Below, piece after piece: positions 10,242-20,550 of a stretch of 64,000 bases of DNA (positions are counted from its first letter, which is position 1; each line of letters starts with the position of its first letter). This DNA comes from Acanthococcus lagerstroemiae (taxonomy: Eukaryota > Arthropoda > Insecta > Hemiptera > Eriococcidae), in NCBI GenBank assembly GCA_031841125.1, contig CM063114.1:44909574-44973573 (forward strand). The letters are read 5' to 3'. Under the pieces are notes generated by a model. The model was not told where the DNA came from and searched no databases. It worked only from the letters and a program-made list of their open reading frames with translations. The translations under genes and the position numbers were made by a program.

Positions 10242-11242
10242 ATGAATGAAAAAGTAGAGCAACGTGCGTGCATTAAATTTTGCTTTAATTTGGGTAAAAC
10301 TGCGAGCGAAACGAACGAGATGATTCAAAAAGCATTTGGTAATCGTTCCCTAAGTCGTACACAAGTTTTTGAATGGCACCCGCGATTTAAGGCCGGTAGA
10401 ACGGAGCTCGAAGATGACCAACGATCCGGGCGACTTTCAACATCAACCACACCGGAAAAAATCGCTCAAATTCAAAAATGCATCCGTGAAGATCGTCGTC
10501 AAACCATTCATGACATTGCTGGTAAGTTTGGAATCGGTTATGGAACATGCCAGCGAATTTTAACCGAAGAATTGGGCATGCATCGCATCGCTGCGAAATT
10601 CGTTCCAAGACTGCTGACAGCTGATCAAAAGCAGCAACGGGTTGACGTTTGCTCCGAGCTCAAGGAAATCGTCTCAAACGATGAAAATTTTTTATCGAGA
10701 GTGATAACCGGTGATGAGACGTGGATTTACGGATATGATCCAGAAACGAAACGGCAATCCAGTCAGTGGAAGAGTCCGCATTCGCCGAGACCGAAGAAAT
10801 GCAGGCAAGTGAGGAGCAACGTGAAGAGCATGCTCATTGTTTTCTTCGATATCAGAGGCATTGTGCACAAAGAATTTGTTCCGTCAGGCCAAACTGTCAA
10901 TTCTAACTTCTATTGCGATGTTTTGAGGCGGCTCCGCGAGAGTGTCAGGCGCAAAAGACCTGAACTTTGGCAAGAGAACACTTGGGTGCTGCATCACGAC
11001 AATGCGCCTTGCCACGCGTCATTCGCTACTCGAGCTTTTTTGACGAAAAATTCGATAAAATGCGGCTGAAAGGTCGACGTTTTGAGACGATCGAAGAAAT
11101 TCAAACGGAATCGCAGGCTGCACTCGACACATTTACAGAAGATGACTTCCAGAAAATCTTCCAGCAGTGGGAAAAACGCTGGGACCAGTGTATCAATGCA
11201 GAAGGGGATTACTTCGAAGGTGATGCGCACCTCGAAGCATAA
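10242..11242 (+). pseudogene. mariner transposase, third catalytic Asp deleted
   Basis: Starting from ATG at 10242, the protein has the expected order of parts. An N-terminal helix-turn-helix is followed by WHPRFKAGR at residues 45-53, a second HTH near 85-110, the linker FVPRLLT at 120-126, and the first catalytic Asp in GDETW (D158). The second Asp is in HHDNAPCH (D253). After FLTKNSI at about 11060 the frame breaks, and the gene resumes one frame over with MRLKGRRFETIEEIQ through to the normal C-terminus at 11242. The block that should hold the third Asp (34 residues after the second in mariners) is missing. The product therefore cannot complete the DDD triad. This is clear from sequence; inactivity is inference from the family mechanism. 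Confidence 0.9.
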
Positions 11243-11378
11243 AACTAAATTTTTCGTATTTTAGAGCATTAGTCCGGGAACTTTTGGAGTAGGTACCTAA
11301 TTGATACAGCACACGTGAATGAGCATAATCAGTTCGTTCATGTTCGTCGCACACTGCTGTAACGTTAAAGTTGTCGTA

Positions 11379-12778
11379 ATGGATGTTCCAATTTCTGTGT
11401 TTGAAACTCGTCGCAGTAAGAAGCGTGTAAGCGTAGAAAATTACAAATTTCGTGAGTATTAGAACGCTGAAAAATGAAGATATTCTGTATTGTTGTACGA
11501 ATAAGAAGTGTCCAGCTACTCTAACATTAGATAGTGGTGACAAAGTGATTTCAATGCGCCACATACATCAGCATACCGTCCTAAATGATCGTACAGTGAA
11601 TCGCGAGATTGTGAGGAGTGCTGTTAAGAGGAAAGCTGAAGATGATTTGCATGTACGCCCATCCAAAGTGATACGAGCAGAACTGCAACACAACGATGGA
11701 AGCACTCACTTGCAGCACGAGGATTTCAAGTTAATTCGCCGATCGATATGTGATTGCAGGGAAAAGCATTATCTACTCTGTTCTCCCAAAAACTTTCGAA
11801 GAAGCTCTGAAGCAGTTACACGATATGCAGAGTAAGATTACTCATAAAGGAGAACAGTTTTGTTTCACGGTCGACGACGTAGTTTTATTTACGTGTAAAA
11901 GTAATTTGGACTTGCTAGCAGAATCAGTTATCGTATTCGGTGACTGAACATTTACCTACTCCCCTCACTTCTTCGAACAAATGTACACGCTGCACATCTA
12001 CAGAAACAATTTTTATTTGCCAGTAGTGTTTTGTTTCTTACCTAATAAAAAAACATCAACATATGTGACGATGTGGAACAAGGTTAGTACTTTGTGCCAT
12101 CAAAATGTCGAAAAAAAGTTGAACGTTCGAACTTTCTGCGCTGATTTCGAAAAAGCTGCTCATAATGCTGTTACCTCGTTGTTTCCGAAGTGTGAGATAA
12201 GAGCTTGCAAGTTTCATTTAGGCCAATCATGGTTCAGGCACATTCAAAAAAATCGAATTCTGCTCCAGGAGTACAACACTAAGGAATCGGAGGTTGGTAA
12301 ATGGTTGAAAAAATATTTTGGACTCTCGTATTTATCTGCAGACGAAGTATCGGATGGTTTCACTGAACTTATATCTACAGCTGCAACAACTGACATGACA
12401 TTTCCGGATTACATTTTAGACCACTACATAACAGACGCTTTAACTTTTCCATCTCATATTTGGGCAGATGAGCCAGACTTTTCTCCTCGCACAACGAATG
12501 CAGTAGAAAGTTTTCACTCCCATTTCAACGCCCAATTCTACCACCCCCATCCCAATATCCACGCTGTTATCGACGTTATTCAGCAGGTACAGCAAGAAAC
12601 TGATTTGAAAATCCAATCTATTCGACGCGACGCCACGAATTACGTCAGAAAAGAAACGAAGGAAAAACACGAATTTCTAAAAAAGACCCTGCAGCAATAC
12701 AAAAATACAGAAATCAGCCTCAGCCATTATTTATCGATTCTAGGACAACGATTTCACCCTACTTCTGCTCGACTTTGA
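11379..12778 (+). pseudogene. MULE transposase with FLYWCH-like zinc finger, broken
   Basis: Reading likely starts at ATG 11379. A FLYWCH-like finger follows (YCCTNKKCPATLTLD, then H.H near 11565-11575), with a frameshift near 11455. A second frameshift falls near 11740-11760. The MULE domain then shows GD at 11939-11944, followed directly by a TGA stop at 11945 where family members continue GTF. After it come YTLHIYRNNFYLPVVFCFLP, ADFEKAAHNA...FP, CKFHLGQ and NAVESFH, matching the D-D-E layout of the Mutator superfamily. Codons 11981-12778 are uninterrupted. The FLYWCH-plus-MULE combination is known from animal Mutator-like elements. Only this frame relates to the MULE termini, so it is probably the host element's own gene. 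Confidence 0.8.
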
Positions 12779-13030
12779 ACTAATGCTATTACCTACTACT
12801 TCATAATCGTTTACTATACTCATTTTAAAAGTCACACATATTTTTAATCACGCCTGCTGATGAAGCAGACAGTCCTAAGCCTGCAAAAGTGAGAAGGGAA
12901 ATATGTGCGCAAACGAATTCCGCTGTTCTTGTCATCCCTCAGTTCTCTGTGCGCAAACAAGTTCTAACTTTGTGCGCTAACGGGTTACAAATTTTGATAA
13001 TGTGCGCAAACCACTTGCAGCCGGAATTAC
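12779..13030 (+). other. MULE 3' leader and subterminal motif cluster
   Basis: Between the transposase stop and the right terminus lie four copies of GTGCGCAAAC (one with a mismatch) at 12905, 12949, 12972 and 13002. They mirror three inverted copies at the left end. Such clusters usually serve as transposase-binding sites. Confidence 0.65.
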
Positions 13031-13049
13031 ATCTGTCCTTACAATCACA

Positions 13050-13400
13050 CTTAAGTATTATATTTACGAGTATTTACTTACCGAACACATTGCCAACGGG
13101 CATATACCTCACCGATTTTTCTCCACTTTTCCCAATCATAAATCTCCCTATGCCATAAGGTGCCCACTCTTCCCTCCAATTCGTTTCTCCATCTCGTCTT
13201 CGGGCGTCCTCTCCCTCTCTTTCCCTCATACGGTCTCCATATCGTTGCCATTTTTTCGCATCTATCATCCTTCCCTCGCATGATATGTCCGGCATATTTG
13301 AATTTGGATTTTTTGATGCTATACCCTATATCTTTTATATTAGTTTGCCTTCTGATATATTCTTTTGTTATTTTATCACTTTTCTTGATTTTCAGATACT
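13050..13400 (-). mobile_element. RTE-like retrotransposon, C-terminal scrap
   Basis: On the minus strand the last ~110 codons of an RTE-type ORF2 are readable: KSDKITKEYIRR, then YAGHIMRGKDDR, KRGRGRPKTRW and WRKIGEVYARW before a stop. This AGH...GRP..RW...W pattern is the same C-terminal domain seen in the intact copy at 54-57 kb. A frame change occurs within it. It abuts the MULE right end. Confidence 0.8.
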
Positions 13401-13674
13401 AGACTGATATTAACTGTCAAATGCTTTAGTACTGGATATTCGGAGAGTGGATTAGAAAGGTGCTTTGTTGGTCTTCCCAAATACCGAACAGCCGTTCAGG
13501 AAAAGGTCAAAGTGGCCTTTCATCAGACTTCTGTCTGTGTGTCAATATTTGGTGTACACTCCAACGCCGGATTTAGAGGAAATGCGCCCGAGGCAAATCT
13601 CAGCAAGCACCTCCTTATTTTCTTTTCTCGCCGTCCTTTCTTCCATTCCCTTTCTTCCTTTCCCTTTCTTCTTT
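13401..13674. other. No gene recognised
   Basis: Unassigned sequence between the RTE scrap and SINE family A. Ends in a pyrimidine-rich tract. No domain or repeat match could be made. Confidence 0.4.
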
Positions 13675-13880
13675 TTCTAATTTGCTCTCAACCCTAACCC
13701 TGGAATCCGCCCTTTCGAGCATTACTTCAGAGGAGGAGGTTGTTAAGGCTGTCTTAGCCCTCTTCCCTTCAGGCTGAAAAATCGGCCTAGGTCGAAATCT
13801 GGCGAGGTGCTACGTGGGCTCGAACCCGGGACCTCGGGATTCCGAGACCAACGCACTATCCACTCGGCCAACCAGACCGC
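13675..13880 (-). mobile_element. tRNA-derived SINE, family A (copy 1)
   Basis: Read on the minus strand, a tRNA-like head contains the A box TGGCCGAGTGG and B box GGTTCGAGCCC. A body follows with ATTTCGACCTAGGCC, AGAGGGCTAAGACAGCC and GGCGGATTCCAGGG, then an A-rich 3' end. A near-identical plus-strand copy lies at 43276-43496, and a partial one at 21385-21515. The split promoter matches RNA polymerase III SINEs derived from a Ser/Leu-class-like tRNA. Confidence 0.85.
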
Positions 13881-14270
13881 CATCCTTTTCCCTTATTTTC
13901 GCTTTAATTTTCTAGGCGTCCCTTTCCGGCCAGGCACTTTGAGGCAATGGCTTTTTAGCCTATTATATAAACCCAGCTCTGTACTCTCCTGCTCCTAACT
14001 TACTTAAGAAGAATATGATTTCAAACTTTTTATAGGTTTTGTGAATCTATTTTTTTATTCCCTGTGAGTCTGCAATGAGGTTTGAAGAATATGAAAGATC
14101 TTTAGTATTGAATTCAGTTTTTACAATTTTTTGGAAACCTATTCCTTTTTTCTTCTGTAAGTTTGCAATAAGGTTTAAAATATCTCTTGTATTCAATTTA
14201 GTTTTTATAAATTAGTGTTGTAAATCTATTTCACATTTTTTCCCCTTTCTTTAAAGTTTGTATCCATTTT
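13881..14270. other. No gene recognised
   Basis: AT-rich DNA with two loosely similar blocks near 14033-14110 and 14135-14220 (TTTATAGGTTTTGTGAATCTATTT and TTTATAAATTAGTGTTGTAAATC types), a possible small local duplication. No coding signal. Confidence 0.4.
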
Positions 14271-14278
14271 ATTACCAC

Positions 14279-14825
14279 TAGAGCTCGGATTTTCATGCGT
14301 TTAAAAAAATGTTTTATGCGCATAAAACATGCATTTATTTTCGTCAAAATATGATAAAATATGCACTTATCTAGCAAAAATGCACTTTTATGCAACATCG
14401 ATATGGGTATCTTTTAAAAGGATTTTTTAATTCAAAGGTCATTTTTCAAAACAGAAGGCGTTCTAGAATCAGTCACTTTCGTATTGATTTTTAGATTTAA
14501 ATTGTAGTACTTTTGATGTATCAGTACAAAAAAAAAATTTTTCCATTATTTCTTGATTTTTTCAGGTTTGCCATTTTTAGTGAAAAAAAAATATTGACCA
14601 AAATTTCCAAAATATGACTGAAAAATGAAAAAAAAAAGGTCAAAATATGACGAATATGCGCTTAAAACGACTAAAATACGCAAAAACATGCATTTATACC
14701 CAAAATATGCACTATCAAATTGGGCTCATTTTACTCAGAATATTCTGATTTGCAAAGATCTACACGATATGCGCGATCTTCTCCAATGTAGGAAAACATG
14801 ACAAATCATAAAAATCCGAGCTCTA
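14279..14825. mobile_element. Non-autonomous hAT element, 547 bp
   Basis: The ends are the inverted repeat TAGAGCTCGGATTTTYATG. They are bordered by 8-bp direct repeats with one mismatch: ATTACCAC at 14271-14278 and ATTATCAC at 14826-14833. The interior is full of ATGCRCTTW-type words such as AAATATGCACT and TTTATGCGCATAAA, typical subterminal motifs. No transposase frame. A diverged end of a similar element starts near 41201. Confidence 0.85.
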
Positions 14826-15099
14826 ATTATCACCAAGTCCAGTTCTACATAATTTTTTACAGGAAAGTTATTTATGTTATACGTTTGTTTAGTGATATTA
14901 TTGAAGTTCTTTGTGTATTTGTGCATTTTTCACAGTTCCGAAGAATCTGGGTCATCCTGTAAGGCCGTATAGTCTTCTGGTCAAACTATGGGACTTTGCA
15001 TCAGGCCAACTGCAAACCTTGATAGGTTCACCTAATTATCAATCTTACAATGAACAATTTTGGTTCTCACATATTTTCGTAAAAACGTTGATACGTAAT

Positions 15100-15455
15100 T
15101 CATCCTAGATATGGGCAATTTTACACAAAATTTTCAAAATACAATTTTAGACAAACTTTTTAGGCGAACAGTTAGAACTACAATAAATTTCAGGTAGTCC
15201 ATCTTATAGAAAATTTTACGAGGAACATTTTTGTCCCCAACATTCTTCTTCAGACCTAAATTTTTAGAGATACTTGCGAAAAATCGAATTTGGGAGCCTA
15301 GAACATGCCACAGAAGATTTAACATAGGGTTTGGGGTGGAATTTCCAATATGATATTTCGGACACCCAACTTGACATTTTACAACAATTTCTCTTCGTGT
15401 ACCCCAAAATGTTTACACAGCCTTTATTCGTGTCTTCATCGCCTGTACTAGTAAT
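15100..15455 (-). repeat. Interspersed repeat, right arm of a distant inverted pair
   Basis: Reverse complement of the repeat at 4139-4480, diverged but aligned over the whole length, for example ACAACAATTTCTCTTCGTGT and TACAATAAATTTCAGG. No coding capacity. Confidence 0.65.
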
Positions 15456-16590
15456 AGAATGAACATCAGCATTTTACGTCCATCCTCGCTGTAATTCCGG
15501 GCTAAGAAAAACGACATATTCATTCTTACTTTTTATTTTATTCGTGCCCTTAAAAAACCCACGTCATGGATTCGCGGAAATCCATTTTTGCAAACCAAAC
15601 TTTATCACAATAGTTGGGATTTCAATAAAATTAGCATTTTTTTCCTCGGTGACGTGTGGTGTTCTTTCAACAAGCGAAATTTGATTCACGATACCCGGTA
15701 TATAAATTTTTACGTTATTACCGCCATTTTTATTATATATGTTTTGGCTGTATAGAGTTCTTCTCTATCGCTGATTTTCGGCGAGCTATCGAATTTCCTC
15801 GGCGCACTTACCCGGGTTCGTTGGTCTCGATGTCGAGCCAAGTATAGACGGCATCAGCGCCATCGTCCGGATTTATTCATGTAATGTTCCCAGAAACGGG
15901 CCCGGCCCGCCCGCAGACCGCAGCTGGACGACCGCACCCCGAAAATTACTGTTCAGGAGAAAGTCGTCCCGCATTTTTTCACGAATTACTCGGAAAAATG
16001 AAGCACACGAAAAAGAAGGGACGAAAATCTTTTAATTATTTATACAGTTTCGGGCGGAGTTCTTAATTATAAATGAAAAGTTAAAATATTAAACTATAAC
16101 TGCGAGTGAAAAATTTACTCGGTTTGGTTGAAATATTGGAAAAGTTTGCAGCGAGATTTGGACGCCGACGTGCCGCCACCTTTAATTTATTATTAGTGGG
16201 GCGGGAGGATACGCGGTTGAACTTGTCAGTTTCTTTTTCATTTAAAAGGCGAAAATACGCTCGAGTAACAGGTGAATTAATGTTTCAATAAAATGCGAAT
16301 GTTAACCATTTAGAAATTCGAGGCTTACCGCGTCGACACGTGTCAACTACCCCAGCCCCGGTTGTTAATTACCAGAAGAGGACTATCCAGAAAATCGAAA
16401 CTTTTGTTAGTTCTTGAGCCGAGGCTCCCATATAGGATTGACAATTTTCTGGCTCTGATTCAACGCTGGTTTCCAGCGAGTGTGTCTAGAATTTCACACG
16501 AAAAAGATCTAAGGCTATATTCTGTTAATGTCGTGGTTCCACTCTTGGTAAGCCATTTTCACTACCTACGATTACCGTAGCCTGAAGAAG
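15456..16590. other. No gene recognised
   Basis: About 1.1 kb of mixed composition with a GC spike at 15895-15950. Short frames on either strand carry no domain. Could be single-copy intergenic DNA. Confidence 0.45.
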
Positions 16591-16596
16591 GCTCCA

Positions 16597-16765
16597 GTCG
16601 CATGTGGCCAAGTAGTAAAGTGCCGGTTAGCAATCTTTGCGTCTCGGGTTCGAGTCCCACCAACGCAGGAAAGCTTAATGATGTTCGAATACCCCCGTTC
16701 CCCATTGACATCCCAGCGAACACAGCGACTACAACATCAATCAAGGAGGAAACACAGTGCGGCTT
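16597..16765 (+). mobile_element. tRNA-derived SINE, family B (copy 2)
   Basis: A-box-like GTGGCCAAGTAG and B box GGTTCGAGTCC, followed by the family B body (GGAAAGCTTAATGATGTTCG, AATACCCCC, CGAACACAGCGACT). Closely matches the copy at 2945-3110. Confidence 0.8.
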
Positions 16766-17277
16766 GTAACTTCCGCCAGTTCACACGAACAAAGCATTAC
16801 AATCGCAGGGGGTGTTACAACCAGATCAGAAAGATTGGTACTGTGCGTGTGCACGTTGTGTACAGCTCACTCAATGTCGTGAAACACGTGGCTAAAAGGC
16901 AAACTGCATAGAACGATCGATAGTAAAAACAGAAATTCTGAGCGCTAGAGCATAAACTATCTCTAAACTGAACTGGTGGCCCACCGGGCCGATCGAGGGT
17001 GAAAAAGGAGAATGGGTCATAAGAATAAGAAGAACGTAATTTTTAAAAAATCAAGTACCAAAAGTACACGAATACAGGAGACAAGAGACATTTGATAGAC
17101 GCTTGCATTGTGCTATACAGAAAGTAGCCAGACAAGATGATTTATACGGGGCGAACCTCTCCTCGCGAATGTACATTTTTGTATAAATTGTCCAGCCTAG
17201 CTATTCAACGGTTCACAAACGTCTTTTGTCACCTGCGTACCTGAATTTCCAGTACATGATCCCTTCTAAAACGCGGT
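16766..17277. other. No gene recognised
   Basis: Unassigned DNA between a SINE and the palindromic element. No repeat or coding signature seen. Confidence 0.4.
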
Positions 17278-17500
17278 AGTAGTGCTAGAGCTGCTTCGGA
17301 ACTCCCTCAGGCCTCTCTTTGGTACGCCCCCAGTTCCTCAGTTCTATAATTTTCGTGAATTGGGGTTACTCTGGTACACCCTCGGTCTTTACAGTTTTAT
17401 AAGGTATGTCGAAATAACTCCAATTCACGAATATTATAGAAATGGGGGACCGACACGTACCACAGAGGGGCCCGGGGAAGTTCCAAAGCAGCTCTAGTAC
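17278..17500. mobile_element. Palindromic MITE-like element, ~222 bp
   Basis: Two ~90-bp arms pair over the whole element. The tips GTAGTGCTAGAGCTGCTTCG and GCAGTACTAGAGCTGCTTTG (read inward) are followed by GGAACT...TCTATAAT.TTCGTGAATTGG in both arms. The central loop is short. No coding potential. This is the shape of a hairpin-forming MITE. Confidence 0.8.
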
Positions 17501-17785
17501 TGCACACGCAATTCTTCTTCTTACTGAAAATCTTTTTTTCCTCCCTCAATTGGCCAGGCAGGACATTACATTTCAGTTTATGTTTTGTAGCTTAGATTAT
17601 CCGATCAGTTTAGTTGAGTCATAGTTTATGTTTCTTTCAAAGCAACCCTAGTACTGCTCACGCAATTCTTCTTCTTACTAAAAGTCTTTTCCCCTCCCTC
17701 GATTGGCCAGGCAGGACATTACTTTTCAGTTTATGTTTTGTAGCGCAGGACATCCGATCAGTTTAGCTGAGTCACAGTAACGCTT
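17496..17785 (+). repeat. Two tandem ~134-bp copies
   Basis: The block at about 17496-17630 is repeated at 17652-17785 at high similarity. Both contain CACGCAATTCTTCTTCTTAC, TTGGCCAGGCAGGACATTAC and ATCCGATCAGTTTAG. The start of each unit carries the CTAGTACTGC tip of the adjacent palindromic element. Confidence 0.8.
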
Positions 17786-18039
17786 CGCACTCTGAACATC
17801 TGCTTTTGCTAACGATTAATGCACGCGCTGTTTCTACTCGCTCTCGATTTTTGATTTCAAAGGCCCTCGCCGCGGTCCAAATTTGGCACTTTTTTTTTTT
17901 TCTTATAGTTTCGGGAGAAAAATCCGCATTTACAAATATTACATTTCAGAGGAGAGAGGATCACCGCAAATTGTTAAAAGAGTCGAGTGAGTCTCGAAAA
18001 TGTCTATCACACGTAGGATGCGTTGAAAAATCTATCTAA

Positions 18040-18440
18040 ATATAACCAATTAATTTTAACTAATCGACCATTTATTTTCAATTTATTAAATATTTGTGTT
18101 CAATTACAATATTTTACGATGTATTAAATATTTTTTTTAATTGATTATTCTTATTGATCAATCGAAACTGATTGAATAAGAATAGTAATTGATTACTTGA
18201 TTAATCCGAAATAATCGATTTAACCTGGCAAACTATTTCACATTAATCGATTCTCTTTTTATTATTAATTAACTATTTTTAAGTAAGTTATAGTCTTTAA
18301 CTAATTAATTATTTTTAATTGATAATTTTTAATAATTTTTGATTAACTGAGTTTTTTTAATTAGTTGATTATTTTGATTATTTAATTTTATTTATTTTTA
18401 ATGAACTGGTTATTTTTGATGATTTGATTACTTCCAATTC
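18040..18440. repeat. AT-rich low-complexity tract with ATTGATTA / TTAATTA words
   Basis: Almost entirely A and T, with many overlapping TTAATT, TTGATTA and ATTAATTA words. Such words also match homeodomain core sites, but base composition alone would produce them. No gene. Confidence 0.6.
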
Positions 18441-20295
18441 ATTCACTGAGCATTTCACAACGGACTAGGAATTTTCTTATTTATGGAAAACAAGCCCATA
18501 CTGTGGTGGGCAGTGGCGACGTTGCTGACCCCCTCCCTCTTCCTCAGAAGAAAAGCTAAGGCCTTTTTAGCTTTCTTCTATTTTCCAAGCATAGCAGTAC
18601 AGAAACTTGCTTTAATTCCCTTGTGTGTAACTCATCATCAGAATTCTGGGGCACATAAGGTGCTATTCCCTGACCGATACAGGAACTTGTGCGTGTTATT
18701 AACCAACATTTTAACAACATTTTAATTTGGCAATTAATTAACGAGGGTGTTTAATAAATTCGAAAACCAAAAATATTGGACTTTTATTGGACTTTCATTG
18801 GATTCTTTTCGGGCTTTTTATGTGCGCAAAAATGAAGAGTTTGCAAGACACACAGTGATCGAAGTTCAGTTTTCGACAACACTACATTATAATTATTCCT
18901 CATTTTTCAATTTTTATAGAATCTATATTAAAATTATTGAACTTTTATTGGACTTATTGGCCCGGTAGACATCCTGTTAACACATATCTGGGAATCTCCG
19001 GAATCATTATAGTCAGGGGTGGATCGGAATCAAAAGTCAGTATATCGACTCAATTTTTTGAATTTACTACTCTTCTACCATGTCCTTTTTTCTCCTGTCT
19101 CCCTTCCAGCTATAAAATTCCTAAATGTGCTGGTCCAAATTTCTGAATTCGACCGACCATCAGACATTTTCACTGTGATTTATACGACCAATCTGCCCCT
19201 GGTCATAATTTAAAATTGAATAAATTATTATTGGTAACTTACTCGTCTTGCACGAAGAAGTGTAAACAACTCAACAATTCAATTTCACTCACCTGAAACA
19301 TACAGAAAAACAGAAAAATGTTAGAATAATTTCAAAGGATAGGTGTTCAAGTTGACAACTGAATGAGCCAACAGCCCTATTTTAGTCCAATATGCAAACC
19401 TATATATACATGTATTTATATAGGCTCCGCATTTATGCTCGATAGGCATTTTTCGTGTTTCTTTTCTCTCCTTACTGAAATATGACCTTGAGAATGACTA
19501 AAGTCGCCATCAGTTTACAAACTGTAAGGCTAGATCTGGCAACATCATTTATAGCTCAATTCTCCAGGTTTTGGGAGGAGAGAAAAAAGCAGCACCCCAT
19601 CATCAGAAATCTGAATGAAATCACTAAATCGGCAATGCGGCAGTTGACGTTGAAAAAGAATATCGAGAAACCGAGGCACCACAAAGTTTCTGCTGAATAT
19701 GTCAAAGTAAAATTTTCGATTACTTGGTGGTTACAAGAAGGAACAACGTGACAGTATTTAGTGGCGGGGAAAGGGCTGGAGATTGTGAAACGGATGTGAC
19801 TTTTGAAGTTGACATCGTTTGCGAACATAGGTGCACAACTTACATGGTGCTTTGACGTTAAGGTGTCTTGCAACGATGAACTCATTGGACGGCAGATCCG
19901 TGTGACTGTTGCGGCGTCATGACGTTCTGAGATGGTCACATTTGCGAGCTGAAATATGGGCAATACTACTTGTTGATATGGCCTCGTCAGAGAAGTCATG
20001 GACTGGTTTATGGTGGCACGACGACAGGACACGGGGTTACGGCTCCAAGCTGCCCAGTGCACGTCATAGATAATATGGACGGAGCTGATTATGCCTTCAT
20101 GCTAGGAACGATCCTCGGTCTGACTCGACAACTGTGTAGGGGAGGTAGGTTGCGTGCTTATACACCGGTGGGTTTCCCACCAACAGCAGTACTATCGAGA
20201 TGACTATCTGAAGCCAGTGTTGGACTGTGAGATCAAGTGTGGACTAGTTCGGCTAGTCAGGTCAAGCTGGTGTAACCCTAGTAGGTAAGACCAAA
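18441..20295. other. No gene recognised
   Basis: About 1.9 kb without a protein, RNA gene or repeat that I can name. A minus-strand frame at 19556-20062 (168 codons) is open but lacks any recognisable motif and its composition looks random. Confidence 0.45.
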
Positions 20296-20299
20296 GTAA

Positions 20300-20550
20300 G
20301 TCGGGTGTTAACGAGGTCCACCTCCACCGCAGTGGGCAGGGGACGAACGGGTCGCAACTTCAAACAGTCATTGTTGCGGTTATCCTCATAGTCGTCGAAT
20401 AGAAGAAGCAAATATAAATTTTGCTTAATAAGTTTGTAAGGCCCACCTCTCCCATAAGGGGAGGTCCAGATTGGCCAAGAAAGCACCCATACATACTTCT
20501 TTTCAAGATTGTAAGGTTCGAGTCTCCTATAAGGAGAGGTCTGATTTGGC
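20300..20550. repeat. Short tandem-like blocks around CCTATAAGG palindromes
   Basis: Blocks near 20440-20480 and 20510-20552 share TAAGG....CTC.CATAAGGGGAGGT (second copy CCTATAAGGAGAGGT) and then CC.GATTTGGCC. A weaker third block lies near 20309. Each contains a small inverted repeat. Function unknown. Confidence 0.5.

Larger units (their letters stand above)
5719..11292 (+). mobile_element. mariner transposon, split by a hAT
   Basis: The terminal inverted repeats share TCCAAAAGTTCCCGGACT then RATGCTCTAAAAT; the left copy is at 5727-5755 and the right copy at about 11259-11287. TA dinucleotides lie close outside both ends, as expected for this family, but the exact tip is uncertain by about 10 bp. 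Removing the 4.3-kb hAT leaves about 1.24 kb, close to the usual 1.3 kb for mariner less a coding deletion. The transposase gene begins at 10242. Confidence 0.85.
4691..13030 (+). mobile_element. Mutator-like element (MULE) hosting a nest of other transposons
   Basis: The ends are imperfect terminal inverted repeats. The left reads GGAATTACGGCCGTAACTCG then TTTGCGCACA; the right, read inward, is GTAATTCCGGCTGCAAGTGG then TTTGCGCACA. GTTTGCGCAC recurs as subterminal motifs at 4711, 4754 and 4789, and inverted at 12905, 12949, 12972 (one mismatch) and 13002. The right part encodes a FLYWCH-like zinc finger plus MULE transposase. Subtracting the insertions leaves about 1.9 kb, a plausible compact element. 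No 9-bp target duplication is visible, so the outer limits are approximate. Confidence 0.75.

Noticed and set aside
4682..13039. 9-bp target duplication for the MULE
   Set aside because: ATATCAGAA on the left and ATCTGTCCT on the right do not match; shifting the ends by a few bases did not help.
18040..18440. Cluster of homeodomain binding sites
   Set aside because: TAATTA and TTGATTA words are expected in sequence this AT-rich; no conservation evidence is available.
19556..20062. 168-codon minus-strand open frame
   Set aside because: No recognisable motif, random-looking composition, and a plus-strand frame overlaps it. Not enough for a gene call.
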